From Phytopythium helicoides (Eukaryota; Oomycota; Peronosporomycetes; Pythiales; Pythiaceae): a stretch of DNA of 64,000 bases. The notes below the pieces were generated by a model that worked only from the letters and a program-made list of their open reading frames with translations, did no database searches and was not told the DNA's origin. Location of the stretch: the NCBI GenBank assembly GCA_024867545.1, contig JANFNE010000010.1, positions 496,001-560,000 on the forward strand, in the 5' to 3' direction. Shown one piece after another: positions 1 to 15,000 of this stretch; within the stretch, counting starts at the first letter, position 1, and each line of letters starts with the position of its first letter. A program made the position numbers and the translations under genes.

Positions 1-3000
1 AAGTCGCAACGCTGTTAGTGAAAGTGAATGGAGTGACGTGATCACGGTAACGACTAATCCCGTATCACCTGGAGTTCTGCAGTTCGTTTCCGACTCTAGA
101 TATGTGTCTGAAAGCGCTGGAGTTGCAAATATCACAGTGAAAAGAATTAATGGAAGCTCTGCGACACAATGCAAATTTCACACAGTTGACGGTACAGCGC
201 TTCAAGGGATTCATTATATATCATCGTCAGGGTTGTTGTTCTTTGATGCCGGTTTGATCTCAGCCAACATCTCAGTGAAAATCGTCAATAACAACATCAC
301 TGATGACCCTGATAAATATTTCTTGGTCGTCTTGGAGCAATACGACAGCAATAGTGCACAGATTGGTTCACCCAGCCAGCAGACGGTAACATTAACTGAC
401 GATGGAGATGCCGGGGTGTTGGAAATCCCCTTTAACAGCCTTGCTGTGTTAGAATCAGCTTCTGTATTGAATATTACTATCAACCGAGTTGGTAGAGCAA
501 GTGGGGCTGTCTCTGCACTAATTTCAGCGGTTGATATGGCAGACACGACCGCCTTTCTTGGTGTTGACTATTCCATTCTAAAGCCATTGATAACGTTTGG
601 AGATCAGCAAACTAGATCCTTTGCACAAGTTTCAATTGTAAACGACTCGTTTTACCAACCAAAGAAGCGATTTTATATTACACTCAGCGTCATTAGAGGT
701 CGTGCTGGCGTTGGAGGAGTACTTCCAGTTGCTATCGATATTTTGGATGATGGCGACGTGTCCGCTCCAGGACCACCTACATCCTTGGTAGCAACAGTTG
801 CATCCGGTGGAAGCATGATATTAACGTGGCTCCCCCCGAGCAACAAGGGCTCGGCAACTGCAACAATGTTGTCCTACAATGTCGTTGTTGAGTCTCAAGC
901 TGGAGTCATCCAAAACCTAACATTCTTGAATGAAATCGCCAACGTATATGACCTGGTGGCTTACTCAGACTATCGGGTATCCGTCGCAGCAAAGTCGTTA
1001 CAGCTGACAGGAGCATATGCGGGACCTATCATCGTCCAAACTGGATCCCCAAGTTCTCCAACTGCGCCAAGAAATATTGTAGTTCTCGCTCGAACAGGAG
1101 GAAGTGTTACGCTGTCGTGGACTCGCCCTGACGACTTGGGCGGATCATTTCTGTCTTTTTATTCCAGCGTGGTGCAAAACTCAGATGGGAGTTTGTACGG
1201 AACATACAATACAATCACTCCTACACTTTCCGTCTACGGATTAGCTCCCTTAACGCAATATTCATTGACCTTGTCAACCACAACCGTGGCCGGGTTGACA
1301 GGAACAAGTAGCGAGTCATTCACTGTTATAACGCGAGCGGCAACAGTACCTGGAAAGCCAAGTGGCCTCGAAGTAATCCGTGTAACTGGAGGGATGATTG
1401 ATCTCAGACTTTTATCTCCCCTGGATATTGGTGGATTACCACTTGTAAGATATAGTTTGTTCGCTGCTTCAGCGCTACAACCGAGTTTATTTACTCAGGT
1501 TTGTAGCAGCGATACACCTAGGTGCATCATCACGCGCCTTTCGTTTACAACACAATATCTGCTCAAGTATACGGTGGCTAATGCTGTTGGCTCAAGTGAA
1601 TTCAGCAATTCGACAACGATAACCACAGGAGATCTATCCATACCAAGTGAACCATTGAATGTGATGGTTGTGAACCAAACGGGTGGATCTGTTGCTTTGT
1701 CATGGCAGCCACCGCAGGATTTTGGGGGAGATGATATAACAAGATACGACATATATTTTTTCACTGGGTTGGAAGCAAAGCAACAGTACAAGCAAGCTAT
1801 CCTGAATGTGAATAAGACAGCAACCACAGTATTTGGGAGAGTCACGGGATTGACAGCTTCTACCTCTTACGGATTCATTGTCACCGGCGACAAATGAAGT
1901 CAGTGCATGTGTCGATTACTCAAGCTACAGCAATTTCAAGATTGTTTTCGCAACTACAACGGCCACCACAACGCCAGAAACGCCGCGCAATTTTTCAATC
2001 TCATCTTCCACTACGGGCATGCAGACACTCACTTGGTTACCTCCTGAAGACACGGGAGGGTCTTCGTTTATAGGGTATATTTTGTACTCTGACAATTGGA
2101 GTGTGATGTATAATGGGACGCAAACAGCATTCGCAACGAGGAGGGCTCGCACCAAACACATCGTATGGATACCGCCTTGTCGCTTGGAACGTAGCAGGGT
2201 CTTCTCCTGCCACTTCTTTAATCACTGCTCAAACAAGTGGTAGTTTTACTGTTCCTGGAGCTCCAACGAATTTGATTTCGATTTCTGCGACAGGTGGCTC
2301 AATTACAATTGCGTGGTCACCTCCGATTGATTCCGGCGGGGATCAGTTGTCGGCTTACCAAGTGTTTCGGAACGGGATTCTACTCGTCAATGTGAATGGA
2401 ACAGGAAGTCTGGTCACTATGGTGGATGACAAAAATCTTTATGCAAACCAGGCGTACAGCTACTATGTTCGAGCAACTAACTCGATGGGGGCGAGTCAAC
2501 CGAGTCCAATGTTGGTGGCATACACAGCATCACCAACCCGACCACTGGTCCCGACTAAACTAGTCGCCTTCGCGGTGGGAGGTAAGTTGACTGTAAACTG
2601 GACAGGCGCAAGTGACTCTGGTGGCATTGGACTCTTGGGTTTTCATATTCAAATCAGCGGAGCCTCAGGATATCTTGCTGATACAACGGTGAAAACACCC
2701 AATTTTACATTCTATGGAATTCAAGCTAGATCAACATATTTGATTACTCTCGCCTCTGTGAACACTGTGGGTGAGAGCGAACAGATCCAAGCAAATGTTA
2801 CAAATGGCGAGCCAACCCGCCCGGCAGCTCCACCGTCACCCATGCTAATTAGCACCGGAGCTCAGTATGTAGTGCTCCAGTTAAATCCTCCGCTTGACAC
2901 CGGGGGCTTACCGCTGACAGCCCTTCAGCTCTATCAGGATGGCTTAAGAACTCTTTCAGTAGAGAGTCGAGTCACCCAAATCGAAGTAAGCGGCCTCCAA

Positions 3001-6000
3001 GCGCGAAAGTCTTATTCTTATCGCTTAATTGCTCTTTCCAGCGACGCTGTAGGTCCTAGTGACATGAGTGACGCAGTTATTGTTTCTACCGGCAGTCCAA
3101 CAATTCCATCTGCAGTTTACAACATCGTCCTTATCCGTCGCTCATCAACGTCGTTAGAGGTGGCATGGGCAGGTCCATCCGATACAGGTGGAGAATCGGT
3201 GACGTATGATGTGCAGTACATGGCTCAGGACTCCAGTATGAATCAGACCATATCTTCAACGACTCAAAGTGCAATTATTCCAGGTCTGAATCCATTGACT
3301 CTTTATTCAATAAATGTCCGAGCAAAAAATTCGGCTGGAGTTGGTGAATGGGCGATGGAAGTTCTAACGGCCTCTACGGATGTTGCTCAGCGTGGCGTTG
3401 TTGTATTCAAAGACACTGTCATGCAAATCCGCGAAAATGCTAGTACCTTTGCAGTACAATTAGTAAGAGTAAACGGCACGTCAAGCTCGATCTCGTGTGA
3501 ATACTCGCTTCTGAGCACCAGTAACGCTACCGAATGGATTGACTACTCGCTACCTCCTGAAGGTAATCGATCTATCCTATTCCTTACTGGTGAAACGACA
3601 AAGCAATTCGAGGTCACCATTTTCAACAACGATGTGTACAATGAGCTCCCGAGATTCGTAAATCTGCTACTTACGGACACCACAGACCGCTCAGATACTG
3701 TCCAGCCCATGACATCAACTGTCGTCATTCTTGATGACGGTGATGCTGGTGTGATTGATTTTGCAGCAACAAGTCAACATTTCACTGAAAGTAATGACTG
3801 TGTGAACATCACGTTAACCAGATCAATCGGGATGAGCTCCAAGACTACAGTTCGGATTTCCCCAGCTACCAATAGAAACTCAACTGCATTAATTGGAGTT
3901 GATTATGGATTGAACACCCCAGAAGTCGTGTTCGAAGATCAAGTCAACACCAGCAATGCACAAATATGTTTGCATCAGAACAACGATTTTGCGTACCCGT
4001 ACCTCTTTTTTGATCTCGCCCTGAGTATTGTCAGCGGAGGGGCAACAATTGGAGCGAATGGATATACACGAATCACAATTGATGACGACGGAGATGTATC
4101 ACCTCCTGGACTAGTCAATTCAATCACTCCATTGAAGGCCACAGGGGGTATGCTACTGATAGGCTGGTCTCCACCAGTCAATTTAGGTGGCACCAACCTG
4201 TTTGTCCTGCGGTACAACATCACGCTAAGGTCTAACTCGAGCATTGCACCAAGGATCGTGACATCGATGAACAATGCTACGAACATTAGTCTAGGTGGTT
4301 TGGCTGCACTTACGATGTATACAGTTCAAATCGCTGCGGTGAATGTCAATGCAAGCGGTAAATTCTCAGAGCCAGTTCAGCTCTCAACCACAAATTATAC
4401 GACTCCAGGACCGATCACTGAGGCATCTCTTATGAAGGCCACTGGTGGATTACTTAACATCAGCGTAAGCCCTCCCATTGATTCTGGAGGGGCAGTCATA
4501 TTGGGTTATTCTATAATGTTTGGTCGCGTCGGCAATGCCTCGTACAAGGTGATACTTAGCTTTAAATTTCTAGCTCAAATAGAAACTGCACTAATATCTC
4601 TTTTTTTACAGTCGATATCACTACCGTCAAACGATTCGTTAGTCTCTTTAGGGGTACCCGAAGCCTCCACAACATACTCAATCTTTTTCCAGGTAAGTTA
4701 GGTAATGTACAACTGTGTGGAAGCTGAGGCAATAAACTGACCCCGACCGAAATGATAGGCTTCAAACTTTGTCGGCATTGGCGATACTTCTGCGGAGTTC
4801 TTGGTCTCAACAGGTAATTTATCACGACCAGGGCCACCTCGAATCTCAACAAAGAATGCGACAGCCACTGGCGGATCCATTCAACTTGATATCCTTCCTC
4901 CAATTGATTGCGGTAAGTTCCAGCTCGAGGGTTGTTGCATTTAGCATATATGAAATATCTCACGCTATCTTGTTCTTTCGTTGCGTATGGTGAACGGGAA
5001 AATAATTCAGGCGGGCACCATGACTTCTCATACAGTTTCTACTATCGCGAAATGGACTCAGGCGAGCGATTTCGAAAGGCCTATGCTGATTCTAGCTCCT
5101 TTCTTGCAAGAATATTCCGATTGGCGTCCGATACAAACTATGAGGTGATAGGTACTACAGTGATCCCAGGAGATGCGTCGCCGATAGGATCCGGCATGTT
5201 GTCCACAGAGAATTCAAGCATTACGATAACTAACTTGACTCTTGAGTTCCCCACGGACACCATGACCTTTGAATTTGGGGTATGGAAGCTTCCTTTTTTT
5301 ACACAGTCGCTTGCAGTTGTCTTTTGCAATTCACTTACTGAGTATGCTTTATGCAGGGCTATCTTTTCGAGCTCCAGTCAATTGAACAAGATAATAGTTA
5401 CGTTCTTCATTACGACGAATGGACATTAACGGAGGACGGTACGAATGTGATCGCAAGCATGGACTTGCTCTCCGAGGATGAAGAAGATGTACTTGTGCTT
5501 GGCTCAGCCAGCGAAATAGTAAACTTTTCGACAATAGCCCCAACCAAGCCAGGAAGCCCACCAGCACCGACTTTGTCTTATGCCACGGGCGGTGCTCTGC
5601 ACATTTGGCTCTATTCGCCGAATGATACAGGTACTTCCTATCGAGTGAAAGTTCAGACAATTATTATCATGAGTAAACCATTCTTATTTTTTTTTTTTGT
5701 CTAGGCGGAATCGATATCACTGACTTCGACTTGTATATTAACAACAAGAAGGTGCGAACTACCGAATTTGTTACTATATGTGACTACCGACCTGTAACAG
5801 TTCGCCTGCTTGAGTTAGGTTGAAGGGAGTTTCTACGATTACTCTTCGTTTGCTGCATTTCAGCTCAGTGTCACTGTCGAAGTAGGCGGCCTAGTGCCTT
5901 TACAAACCTACGCGTTCTCGTATGATCCGGTCAACGATGTGTCGGCGTGCCCGGATAGCACATCTCGAGTGGTTGAGACCTATTGGTTCACAACAACAAA

Positions 6001-9000
6001 TGCAACGTTGCCAACACCTATACTTTGGATGGAGCAAGTTGGAGCAACAGGGGGAGGGATCAACGTCGCATGGGAAACACCGATTGATACAGGCAGCGGA
6101 GGTACAATCTACTACCAGGTATACATGAGTTCATCAAGAATCGCGAAACCCGAATGGGCGCTGGTTTACAATGACTCAGGGAATGCATTTTGGAAAACAA
6201 AATTAACCAAGACGACGACGTACCTTTTCATGGCGTCGTGCATGAACGAGATCGGTTACTCTGATAACTCGACGGTATACACTTTTACAACCTCCTACGT
6301 GTCTGTTCCGGGGCCAGTGAGTCGGTTAAGCCTTGTCAGCACCACTGGGGGTATGGTATGTTTTTCCTGGAATGAACCGGATGACAATGGTGGAAGTCCG
6401 GTGTTGTATTACAGTGTTTATGCTGTTGAAGCAATCGACTCAAGCTCTAACTCACAAATAAACTTGAGAGCCTTGGAGCCAACGGTCTGCTTCGGAGGCT
6501 TATTGGCAAAGACGGCATACTCTTTTAGCGTGTATGCTGTGAATGATCTTGGCGAAGCAACCGATGCTGTTCCTAGTGTCTACTCAACAGGGAACCCTAC
6601 GGTACCTTCGGCCCCAGGCGAGCCGCGAGTTGTGAGTACCTCTGGTGGAGCCATTACGTTAGCCATCCCTGTACCGAGCGACACGGGAGGTGTGAGAATG
6701 TTGGACTTAACGTTCGGAGTCCATGCAAATAGCATTGCTATCCCAGCAGAGTCGATCAAACGGTTACAAATTTCCACTTCTAGCGCTTCTCCGGAAAGGC
6801 GCTTGCAAGGCCGAGAAGCGAACGACCGTGTCAGACGTCGACTCTCAGATGAAGAGTCGGCATATATATATGTTGTTGTCGGTAGCCTCCTCCCGACAAC
6901 TTCATACGAGTTCTCGGTGTGCATCGAGAACGAGGCAGGACCGAGCTCTAGTGCACCACCAGTAGTAGGAACAACACAAGTTGCAACTACTCCGGGCGTA
7001 CCCGAGTCACCAAAAGCGTCATTGGTTACTGGCGGTGCTCTTTATCTATACTGGGATAGCCCCGTCGACAATGGTGGAGCAGCAATCACGTCTTTCCGCT
7101 TAGTTGTAAAATCGGGATCCTCAGAAGTTGGTTGGTGTGAAGGCTTATTACTTCAATGTGTAGTGAGTGATCTACTCCCATTGACAGACTACACTGTGAC
7201 GCTAGTTGCTATCAATGCTGTTGGCTCTTCACTCTCAAGTCCAGAAACTGTTTTCACCACGGATGTTCCATCTACACCAGGCCCACCGCAATATCCTACT
7301 CTTGTCAGCATATCGAATACTCAAGCAACAATAGTATGGGAAGCGAGTCAAGACTTTCGAGGTACTGTTGTTGAGTCATATCTCGTTCAAGCTGTTGAGG
7401 TGCAGAACGCGTCAGCAGTCATTGAAGCAACAGTTTCAATAGATTGTCTAAACGCAACAGTAGATCAACTGAGTGCCGGGACAAGCTATGTCGTAACAGT
7501 GGTACGTTGCTATCTTTGCCAGTCTCATATTACTGTGTACGCACTTACAGCACTTCTAACATCGTGAAATCGATTACTCAGGTGGCAATAACGGTAGAAG
7601 GTGCCACTGGAGACGCTAGTACTCCTATTTATTTCACGACTCCTTCGAATATAAACCAGCCTCCTCCACCTTCCATCGGATGCGGTATGACATTTTTACG
7701 AGTTTGATGGAATACGGCATGCTAACACATTTCTTGGAGTGCAGTGTCAACATCTACGATTACACTAGTATGGGAGCGCTCTAGTTCAGCGCAACGATAT
7801 CTTATCTTCCGTGATAGCTCTGTACTTGTCTTCAATGGTACTGACACGTACGCGGAAGACACCACTGTTCAAGTTGGTCTCACTTATTCTTATCAACTGA
7901 AGATTCAAAACAAAGACTCGTCTCTGTCGCCGGCAAGTGATCCGACCACTTATCTTGTTGTTGAGATAGCATCGGGCGGTTTCGAATGTAGTGGGAACAG
8001 CGGAGTCATTCGGCTTGACAGTTATGATAACAACCAACAGCAACAATGGATCATCTGGCCCAGTGGTGTTGCCGGTGTGCTACTCAGTGTAAGTTTTATA
8101 TTACAAATGGGCGATGACAATTGCAGGATTTTGATCGGATGTGCACTGTCTCATAGGTAAAATTGTTTGCACTTGAGTGTGACTATGACATACTTTCAAT
8201 TAGCGTCATACGCAACGGCACCGCAACATCGCTTTGGTCGGGTGGCTGTAACCGAGTCGGCCAGTTTTCAATCACAACTGGGAACAATATCGACAAAGTT
8301 ATGCTGCAATTCTCGGCAGATAATAGTGTCGCACTGAGCGGATTCTCAATCACATATCATGAGTCAGCTTCAGCCGCTGCTGCCACGATTCCGTGTCCTG
8401 GGAGCCCTGCTTGCTCATCAAACGGTGCCTGTAAAAATGGATTGTGCTCGTGCTTCGCTGGGTTTGTTGGGGAAAGCTGTGAGAATGTTGCGCTCTGTCC
8501 TTCGGATTTGTCTTCCTGCCAAAACTCCACGTGCGACCCTCTTTGTTCTATGGACCAAGCAAGTGCAATTGCAGTGAGTCTGTCTGGAAACGATCTGGAG
8601 GGTACTGGAGAGCGTATGAGTACGACTTCAGTCGGCAAGTCTCCAAAGGCAGTTCAAACGCTGAAGCGTGCGCTCGAGATAGTTCAGCCTGGCCAGAGTA
8701 TTGTGATGTATCCTGGTACTTTTTCAGGGCCAAAGAACTGTGGGCTAGCAGTCACAGTTGACGGTATTACCATTCGGGGGATACTAGGAAATGACCTCGT
8801 TCGTATGAATTGTTTTTCCACCATTCGCGGGTTTACGGCTAGTAGGGTTGACCTCACATTTGCCAATTTAACACTGATCGGAATGAAGGCCCCATCAATG
8901 CTCAGTGGCGGGGCTTTCAGTATCACTGATGGATCGATCCACCTTAAAGGAGTGAGAATCGTGAGTGCAGTTTCGACAAATAACGGAGGGGGAGTCTACG

Positions 9001-12000
9001 CCTTGCGCTCCAAGATTTATATGTTTGACACTATCGTGACAAACTGTACGGCAGATGAGGGAGGCGCGGTATTCTTGGACAGCTCCAGCATTCAACTAAG
9101 CAACTCCGTATTGGCCCATTCGTTTGCAACAAATGGAGCTGGAATTTTCGTCCAGAACGGGATTTCGATAAATGGCGATACCACTAGCAGTATTTTGCAA
9201 AACTATGCCTCAGTGTCTGGGGGTGGGATATGTGTGACGGGAAGGACAGCAATCGGCAACATCAATATTCGAGAAAATACTGCCCCTATTGGCGCTGGAT
9301 TCGCCGTACTGTCTGCTCGAACGTTCATATCGAGCTCGCTTGTTGGGTTTAACACAGCAACAGATAGCGGGGGCGGTGTCGCTTTACTAAATAGTGCCGA
9401 ATTGGTCGTCGAATCGACCAAATTCGAGTCGAATTCTGCTGGTGTTCGTGGGGGTGGATTCTTTTTAAATTCCGATGGGAGTCTGAGTTTTGACAGTTAT
9501 TCAAGCATTTCAAACTGTTCAGCAGGTAAGGATCTGATTTGAATACATAATGCGATAAATGTAGGCAATGACTGACGCATAACAAAATACTTAGTTTATG
9601 GAGGTGGCCTCTACAGTTATCGATCGGGGGGCAATATTGATGGTGTTACGATCCTCAACTCAATCGCTACAATAGGCGGTGGTTGTGCGGCGTTTGGAAC
9701 AAGCTCAGCAAAAATGATGAACCTCAGCTGCATCGCCTGCTCTGCAACGATTGGTGGTGGGCTGTATCTCCTCGATGGGAGCAACACTGAATTCAATGGG
9801 GGTACACTCCGCAACAACAATGCTATCAACGGGTCGGGAATTTTTGTGAATCAAAGTTCTGTGGCTTCATTTTCAACCAGTGACGGCCTCCTCCCACTAG
9901 AATTTGATGGGAATATCGCATCATTTGCTGGTGGTGGAGTATACGTGCTTGGAGCAACAAGTGTGGTCCAGGATATGACAATCAAAGACTCTTATGCTGC
10001 GTTTGGAGGCGGCTTGTACATCGCAAAAGCACGCAGTATGATGCTTTATAACGTCATTATTTCGGCCAATCAAGCATCCGATACGGGTGGCGGTGTAGCT
10101 GTGGAAGACGCGTTCGTCAGTGCGTCTAACGTTTTTGTGTCTAACAATTCCGCAGATGGGGCAGGAGGAGGTGTAAGTGTGATAAATTCGAAGATTAGCG
10201 GGTCGATAGCGGTCACATTCAACATTGCCAACACTGGGGGTGGGATAGCATCCACGAAAATTAGCGAGCTTGATGGATTGCAAGTTGCAGGGAACATTGC
10301 AGAGATTGCTGGTGGGGGAGTCGCGGTAACTTCTGGGATGCTGACACTGAATCAAGTTGAGATCAGTAACTGCTCGGTACCGACGGGTCTGGGTGGTGGC
10401 TTGTTTGCCTCATCAGGACGTGTGATCTACAAAGGCGTTTTGATCGAGTCGTGCTCGTCGTCGCTGGGTGGTGGAATATTCGTCAACTCGTCGACACTGA
10501 GCGGGTTTGCTCTGCGTGGAATCGCTACTACCCCTCAAGTAATCATATCAGCAACTTCAGCCGATACTGGTGGTGGTCTATATATTACTGGGGAAGGAGT
10601 GGGTGTGAGTGATATGGCAATATTCAGCTCGAAGGCCCATACTGGAGGTGGTATTGCTGCTGTTGATGCAAGTAAGTGTGTCATAGCACGATCAGATATT
10701 GAAAATTCGTCGGCATCGACCACTGGTGGTGGAGCATATTTTAAAACAAGTGAAGGTTGTGAGCTCCTTGACTCAACTATTTGCGGCAATGATGCAGGTG
10801 ATTCTGGAGGGGGATTAGCAGTCATTGACAGTCTTTTGAGTCATTCTAACCTTGTGGTAAGCCAAAATGTCGCTACAATTGGTGGAGGTATTTATGTAGT
10901 GAGTCAAACTGGGGAGTCGACTATAGCACGAATAGATGGAAGCGACACAGCTCGCTCAGCCATTGATTCAAACTCCATTGTATCCCGACGCGGTGGATCT
11001 AACATCTGGATAAAGTGCGACGTCGTACACTGTTCTATTAGTGGGATGATAGTAAGAGGCGCAAATCTACCTGGCGGCGATGGCGGCGGAGCATACGTAA
11101 CAGGAACTGGTGTGGCTACAATTGAGGATTCTTTGTTTGAGAATAACTTCGCTCAGCACGGCGGAGCGATCGCCGTATCTGATTCTTTCAACGTTACTAT
11201 TGACGGCGTTGCTTTCGTTGGGAATAGGGCTGAAAGCGGAGGCGGACTGTGGACGAGGAGCCCAAACCTATTATCATCAATACATATCCAAAACACCGTG
11301 TTCTACAACAATACAGTAGCTAGTACTGGTGGAGCACTCTACGTTGACGGCGCATCATTGGATGCTAAGCACATGATAGTAGCCGAGAACATGGCAGGCA
11401 CGTCTGAGTCTGGAAAAGGCGGAGCGCTATACGCAAGCAGTAAAGCCACGGTGGCTATTGATAACAGCTATTTCACATGCAATAGCGCCTTCTATGGCGG
11501 TTCAATAGCAATTGAAGCTGAATCTTCGCTGATTATTGCGGATAGTTTTGTTCGCGGTGATTCCGGGGCGCTGCCATTATCAGTGAAAAATGCCTTCAAG
11601 TCTGTTGTTGGAGAAAGCTATGTTCCCTGGAGAGCTCTCTCTTCGACGGGGATGACTTCAAAATTTGGAGGTCTGATTTATATTGTTGGTGAAGGTACCG
11701 CTATGGAAACGCTATCGTCAACTTTCTCTCAAGGCAGTGCAGAATCTGGAGGTGGTGCATACGTTGCTATGAACTCGTACTTGCAGGTACAAGAGTCTCT
11801 TTTCGAATCCAACTCTGCGACCGAGTCTGGAGGGAGCATATTTCTTTCGAGCGAGGCTCAATCGTTTGTTGTCGACTCTACCATCAAACTTAGCAGTGAG
11901 TAAATATTTCGATGCGTTCATCTTGTATAATTTCTAACACTTGACTGCGTTTTAGACTCGGACAACTTGGGTGGAGCGATATATGTTGAGGCTTCAGCTC

Positions 12001-15000
12001 GAGTTGTTGTAGTGACCTCTACGTTAACAGATAATACTGCCGATGATTCTGGTGGTGCGCTTTACCTAGACACAGGAGAAGAGGTGGAGGGAATCTTGGA
12101 TACTGTTACTGTGAAAAACAATTTAGTAAAAGGACTTGGTGGAGGTGAGACCCTCGTATTGTTTTAGTTTTTTGTAGGTTCATTGTGAGAGTAACTATTC
12201 GCTGTCTTGTGATGTGTGCAGCCATATTTGCTGGTCGTGATGCTACCCTTTCAGCCGTAAATTCAAAGTTCCAACAAAACGGAGGAATCATGGAAACGGG
12301 AAAGACGGAGGGCGGTGGCGCGATCGCGATTGTGGATGCTATTGTTAATCTCGACAATTGCGTTCTCACTGATAACACGGCAATTGACGGGGGCTCCATC
12401 TATGTCGACCGAACAGGCCGCTTAGCTGTTAACTATACTGAATTTAGAGCCAATAGCGCTGACGTAGCCGGCGGGGCAATAGCTGTCAAGATGAAGTCTA
12501 CAGTAAATATCATTGGTGGGACAAGCTTCGAAAGCAACGCAGCTACAAGTGGAGGTGCTATTGCTGCAGCTGGCAATTGTACGGTTACAGTTGTGCGCTC
12601 GACATTTTCTTCGAACAGAGCAACAAGTCAGGGTGGAGCTACATATCTTTCAGATACAGCGCATCTCAACACTAGTGGTGTAGTATTTGCAAGTAACGCA
12701 GCAACATTTGGTGGAGCAATTTACATTGAAGGCACGCGAATGGGGACCTTTACCAGTAGTTATTTCCTGTATAATTCTGCATTGATGCGCGGTGGTGCAT
12801 TCTTTTGTCAGCAAATCAACAACGTCGAAATGCAACGACTAACGTGCACAAACAATGTGGCTCCAAGTGGAGGTTGTATCTTCTGGATCTCTGAAGCAGA
12901 TACTGGTCCAGTTTACCCGTGCAAAGACTGTGTCATGGGCGGAAATGACAAGTACGACATCGCTACCAACACTCGCAGTGTCAAAACTATGTGGTGGCCA
13001 CAAAATGTTTCAAGTGGGCAAGCCGTGATGGAGCCAGCCGACGAAGAATCTTTTTACGATATCAAGACCAGAAATCAAAGTCTAGACGAAACCATGCTCA
13101 TTTGGCCGCGTCTTAAGGCAATCGATCTTTATGGCCAAATCGAAGTGCTTGACAATACAACCGCATGCAGCGCAGCAAGTGCCTTAGGTGATTCAGGAAA
13201 TTTGACTGATTATGTTAATTTCAAGCCGCGCGATACGATCGAAGCGTCTTTTGGTGTGGTTTCATTCGAGGGCGCAACATTTTCGGCCATACCTCGAAAA
13301 GACGTCTACCAGCTCGAAATGGAATGTCATATTCAAGGCCATGGATCGATGTCTTTTTTGCAGAGTTTTCAAGTTATTCCATGCAGGCCCGGATTCTCTA
13401 CAGACAACGGGTCAGTTTCACCCTTCGTTGTATGCTCCTCCCTTCTATGCTGACACGATGTTTTTGCCTCCAGGAAATGCTCGAGGTGTCCAAAGAATCG
13501 ATACAGGTAAAGTGAAATCAAACCATGTCATATGTAAGTACTTATCTAATCGTGAGCGACGTCAACTCAAACAGTTTGGACGGCGTAAGGTGCTATGACT
13601 GCCCGGTCGGGGCAACTTGCTCTCTCACTGTACGACGTGCAACTGAGACAATCGCAAACGAATTTGGTTCATCTTCTCCTCGGACCAATGAAGGTTATTA
13701 TCTCTTTGATGCGCCAGCCTCGAAACACGCGAGTCAGTGTACACCAAGTTCATGGAAGTCCGGCGACCCATGCAAGGCAGTTGCGTCTCACTCGTCTTCG
13801 AATGACACAATCACCAATGTGATCAATACTTGTGCGAACGCAAATGGCTTCAAAGACTACTGGAATGCTGAGCGCACATTTTCCTGCCTGTCCAACCTGT
13901 CTTTTTACGCGTGTGATGTACGTGTTAACTGTTGTAGTCAGTATCTGATCCATGACATAACGTTTGGTGATATCCTTCTATAGGTCGAAAGTGCGTGTCA
14001 GGCAGATATAACAGTCCAAACCCTTTCTCTGGCGGTCTCTACAGGAAGTGCATGCGCAAAAGGGTACAATAAAGCAATTTGTTCTGTATGTGCTGACAAC
14101 TACAAGAAGACCAAGTCCAACACGTGTCTACGTAAGTGAATTTAGTGAATCGCAACGGAATACGTGCTAATGTATCTCTGTGGTTACTTGACAGCATGTG
14201 ATGAAGCCAATGCCGAAGTTCGTGCCTCAGTACGATGGCAAAACTTTGTTATCCCGATTATGATCGCTCTTGGTGCAATTGGTGCCATTTATGGTGTGCG
14301 GATGTACCTTCGCGACCTCACGGAAATAACTCTACTTGAGAAGGCAGAGGCGGACCGTCGCCTGAAGCCGCCAGATTCAGCACGCCCGAGAAGGCAAAGT
14401 GTTATCGACTTTGCCAGGGCTCAATATAGGCGCCAATCAACTGTTGTTGTTAGTCGCATTGAGCAGCTGAAAGCTCGTTTCAAGCGACAACCAAAAAAAG
14501 ATGCCAAAATACTTTTTGGCATTGAGCTTGATCCACCGAGTCGCAAATTTCCCGTCAAGGCTGGCAAACTCAAGATCTTTGTGGGTTTTTTCCAGATCTT
14601 TGGCAATTTCCGTGACGCATTTGTCATTAAATGGTCTACTGACATGCAAAACATCATGAGTTACTCAGCCAAATTCAATTTGGTGAGACTTCTTGGTTCT
14701 CAATCTACTTTTGCTAGTTTTTGTATCATCTAATGTCGTCAATGTGTTGATAGGATCTCGTTGCGATTGCGGGGATTGATTGTATCATTACCACTACGTT
14801 TTACTTCAACTTCACGTAAGTGGTATTTAGTTATGGCACAATGACTCGAAATCACTAACACAAATGTTCTTTATCGTCTAGCGTCACGATCGTTTTAGTT
14901 GGAATTGTGCTAACAGTTATCACTGCGTACTTCTACGCGGGGATGCGCAGCTATCGAGCAAAGCTCCAGCTCATTCCCCGTAATTGTCTGAGGTGTGGAC

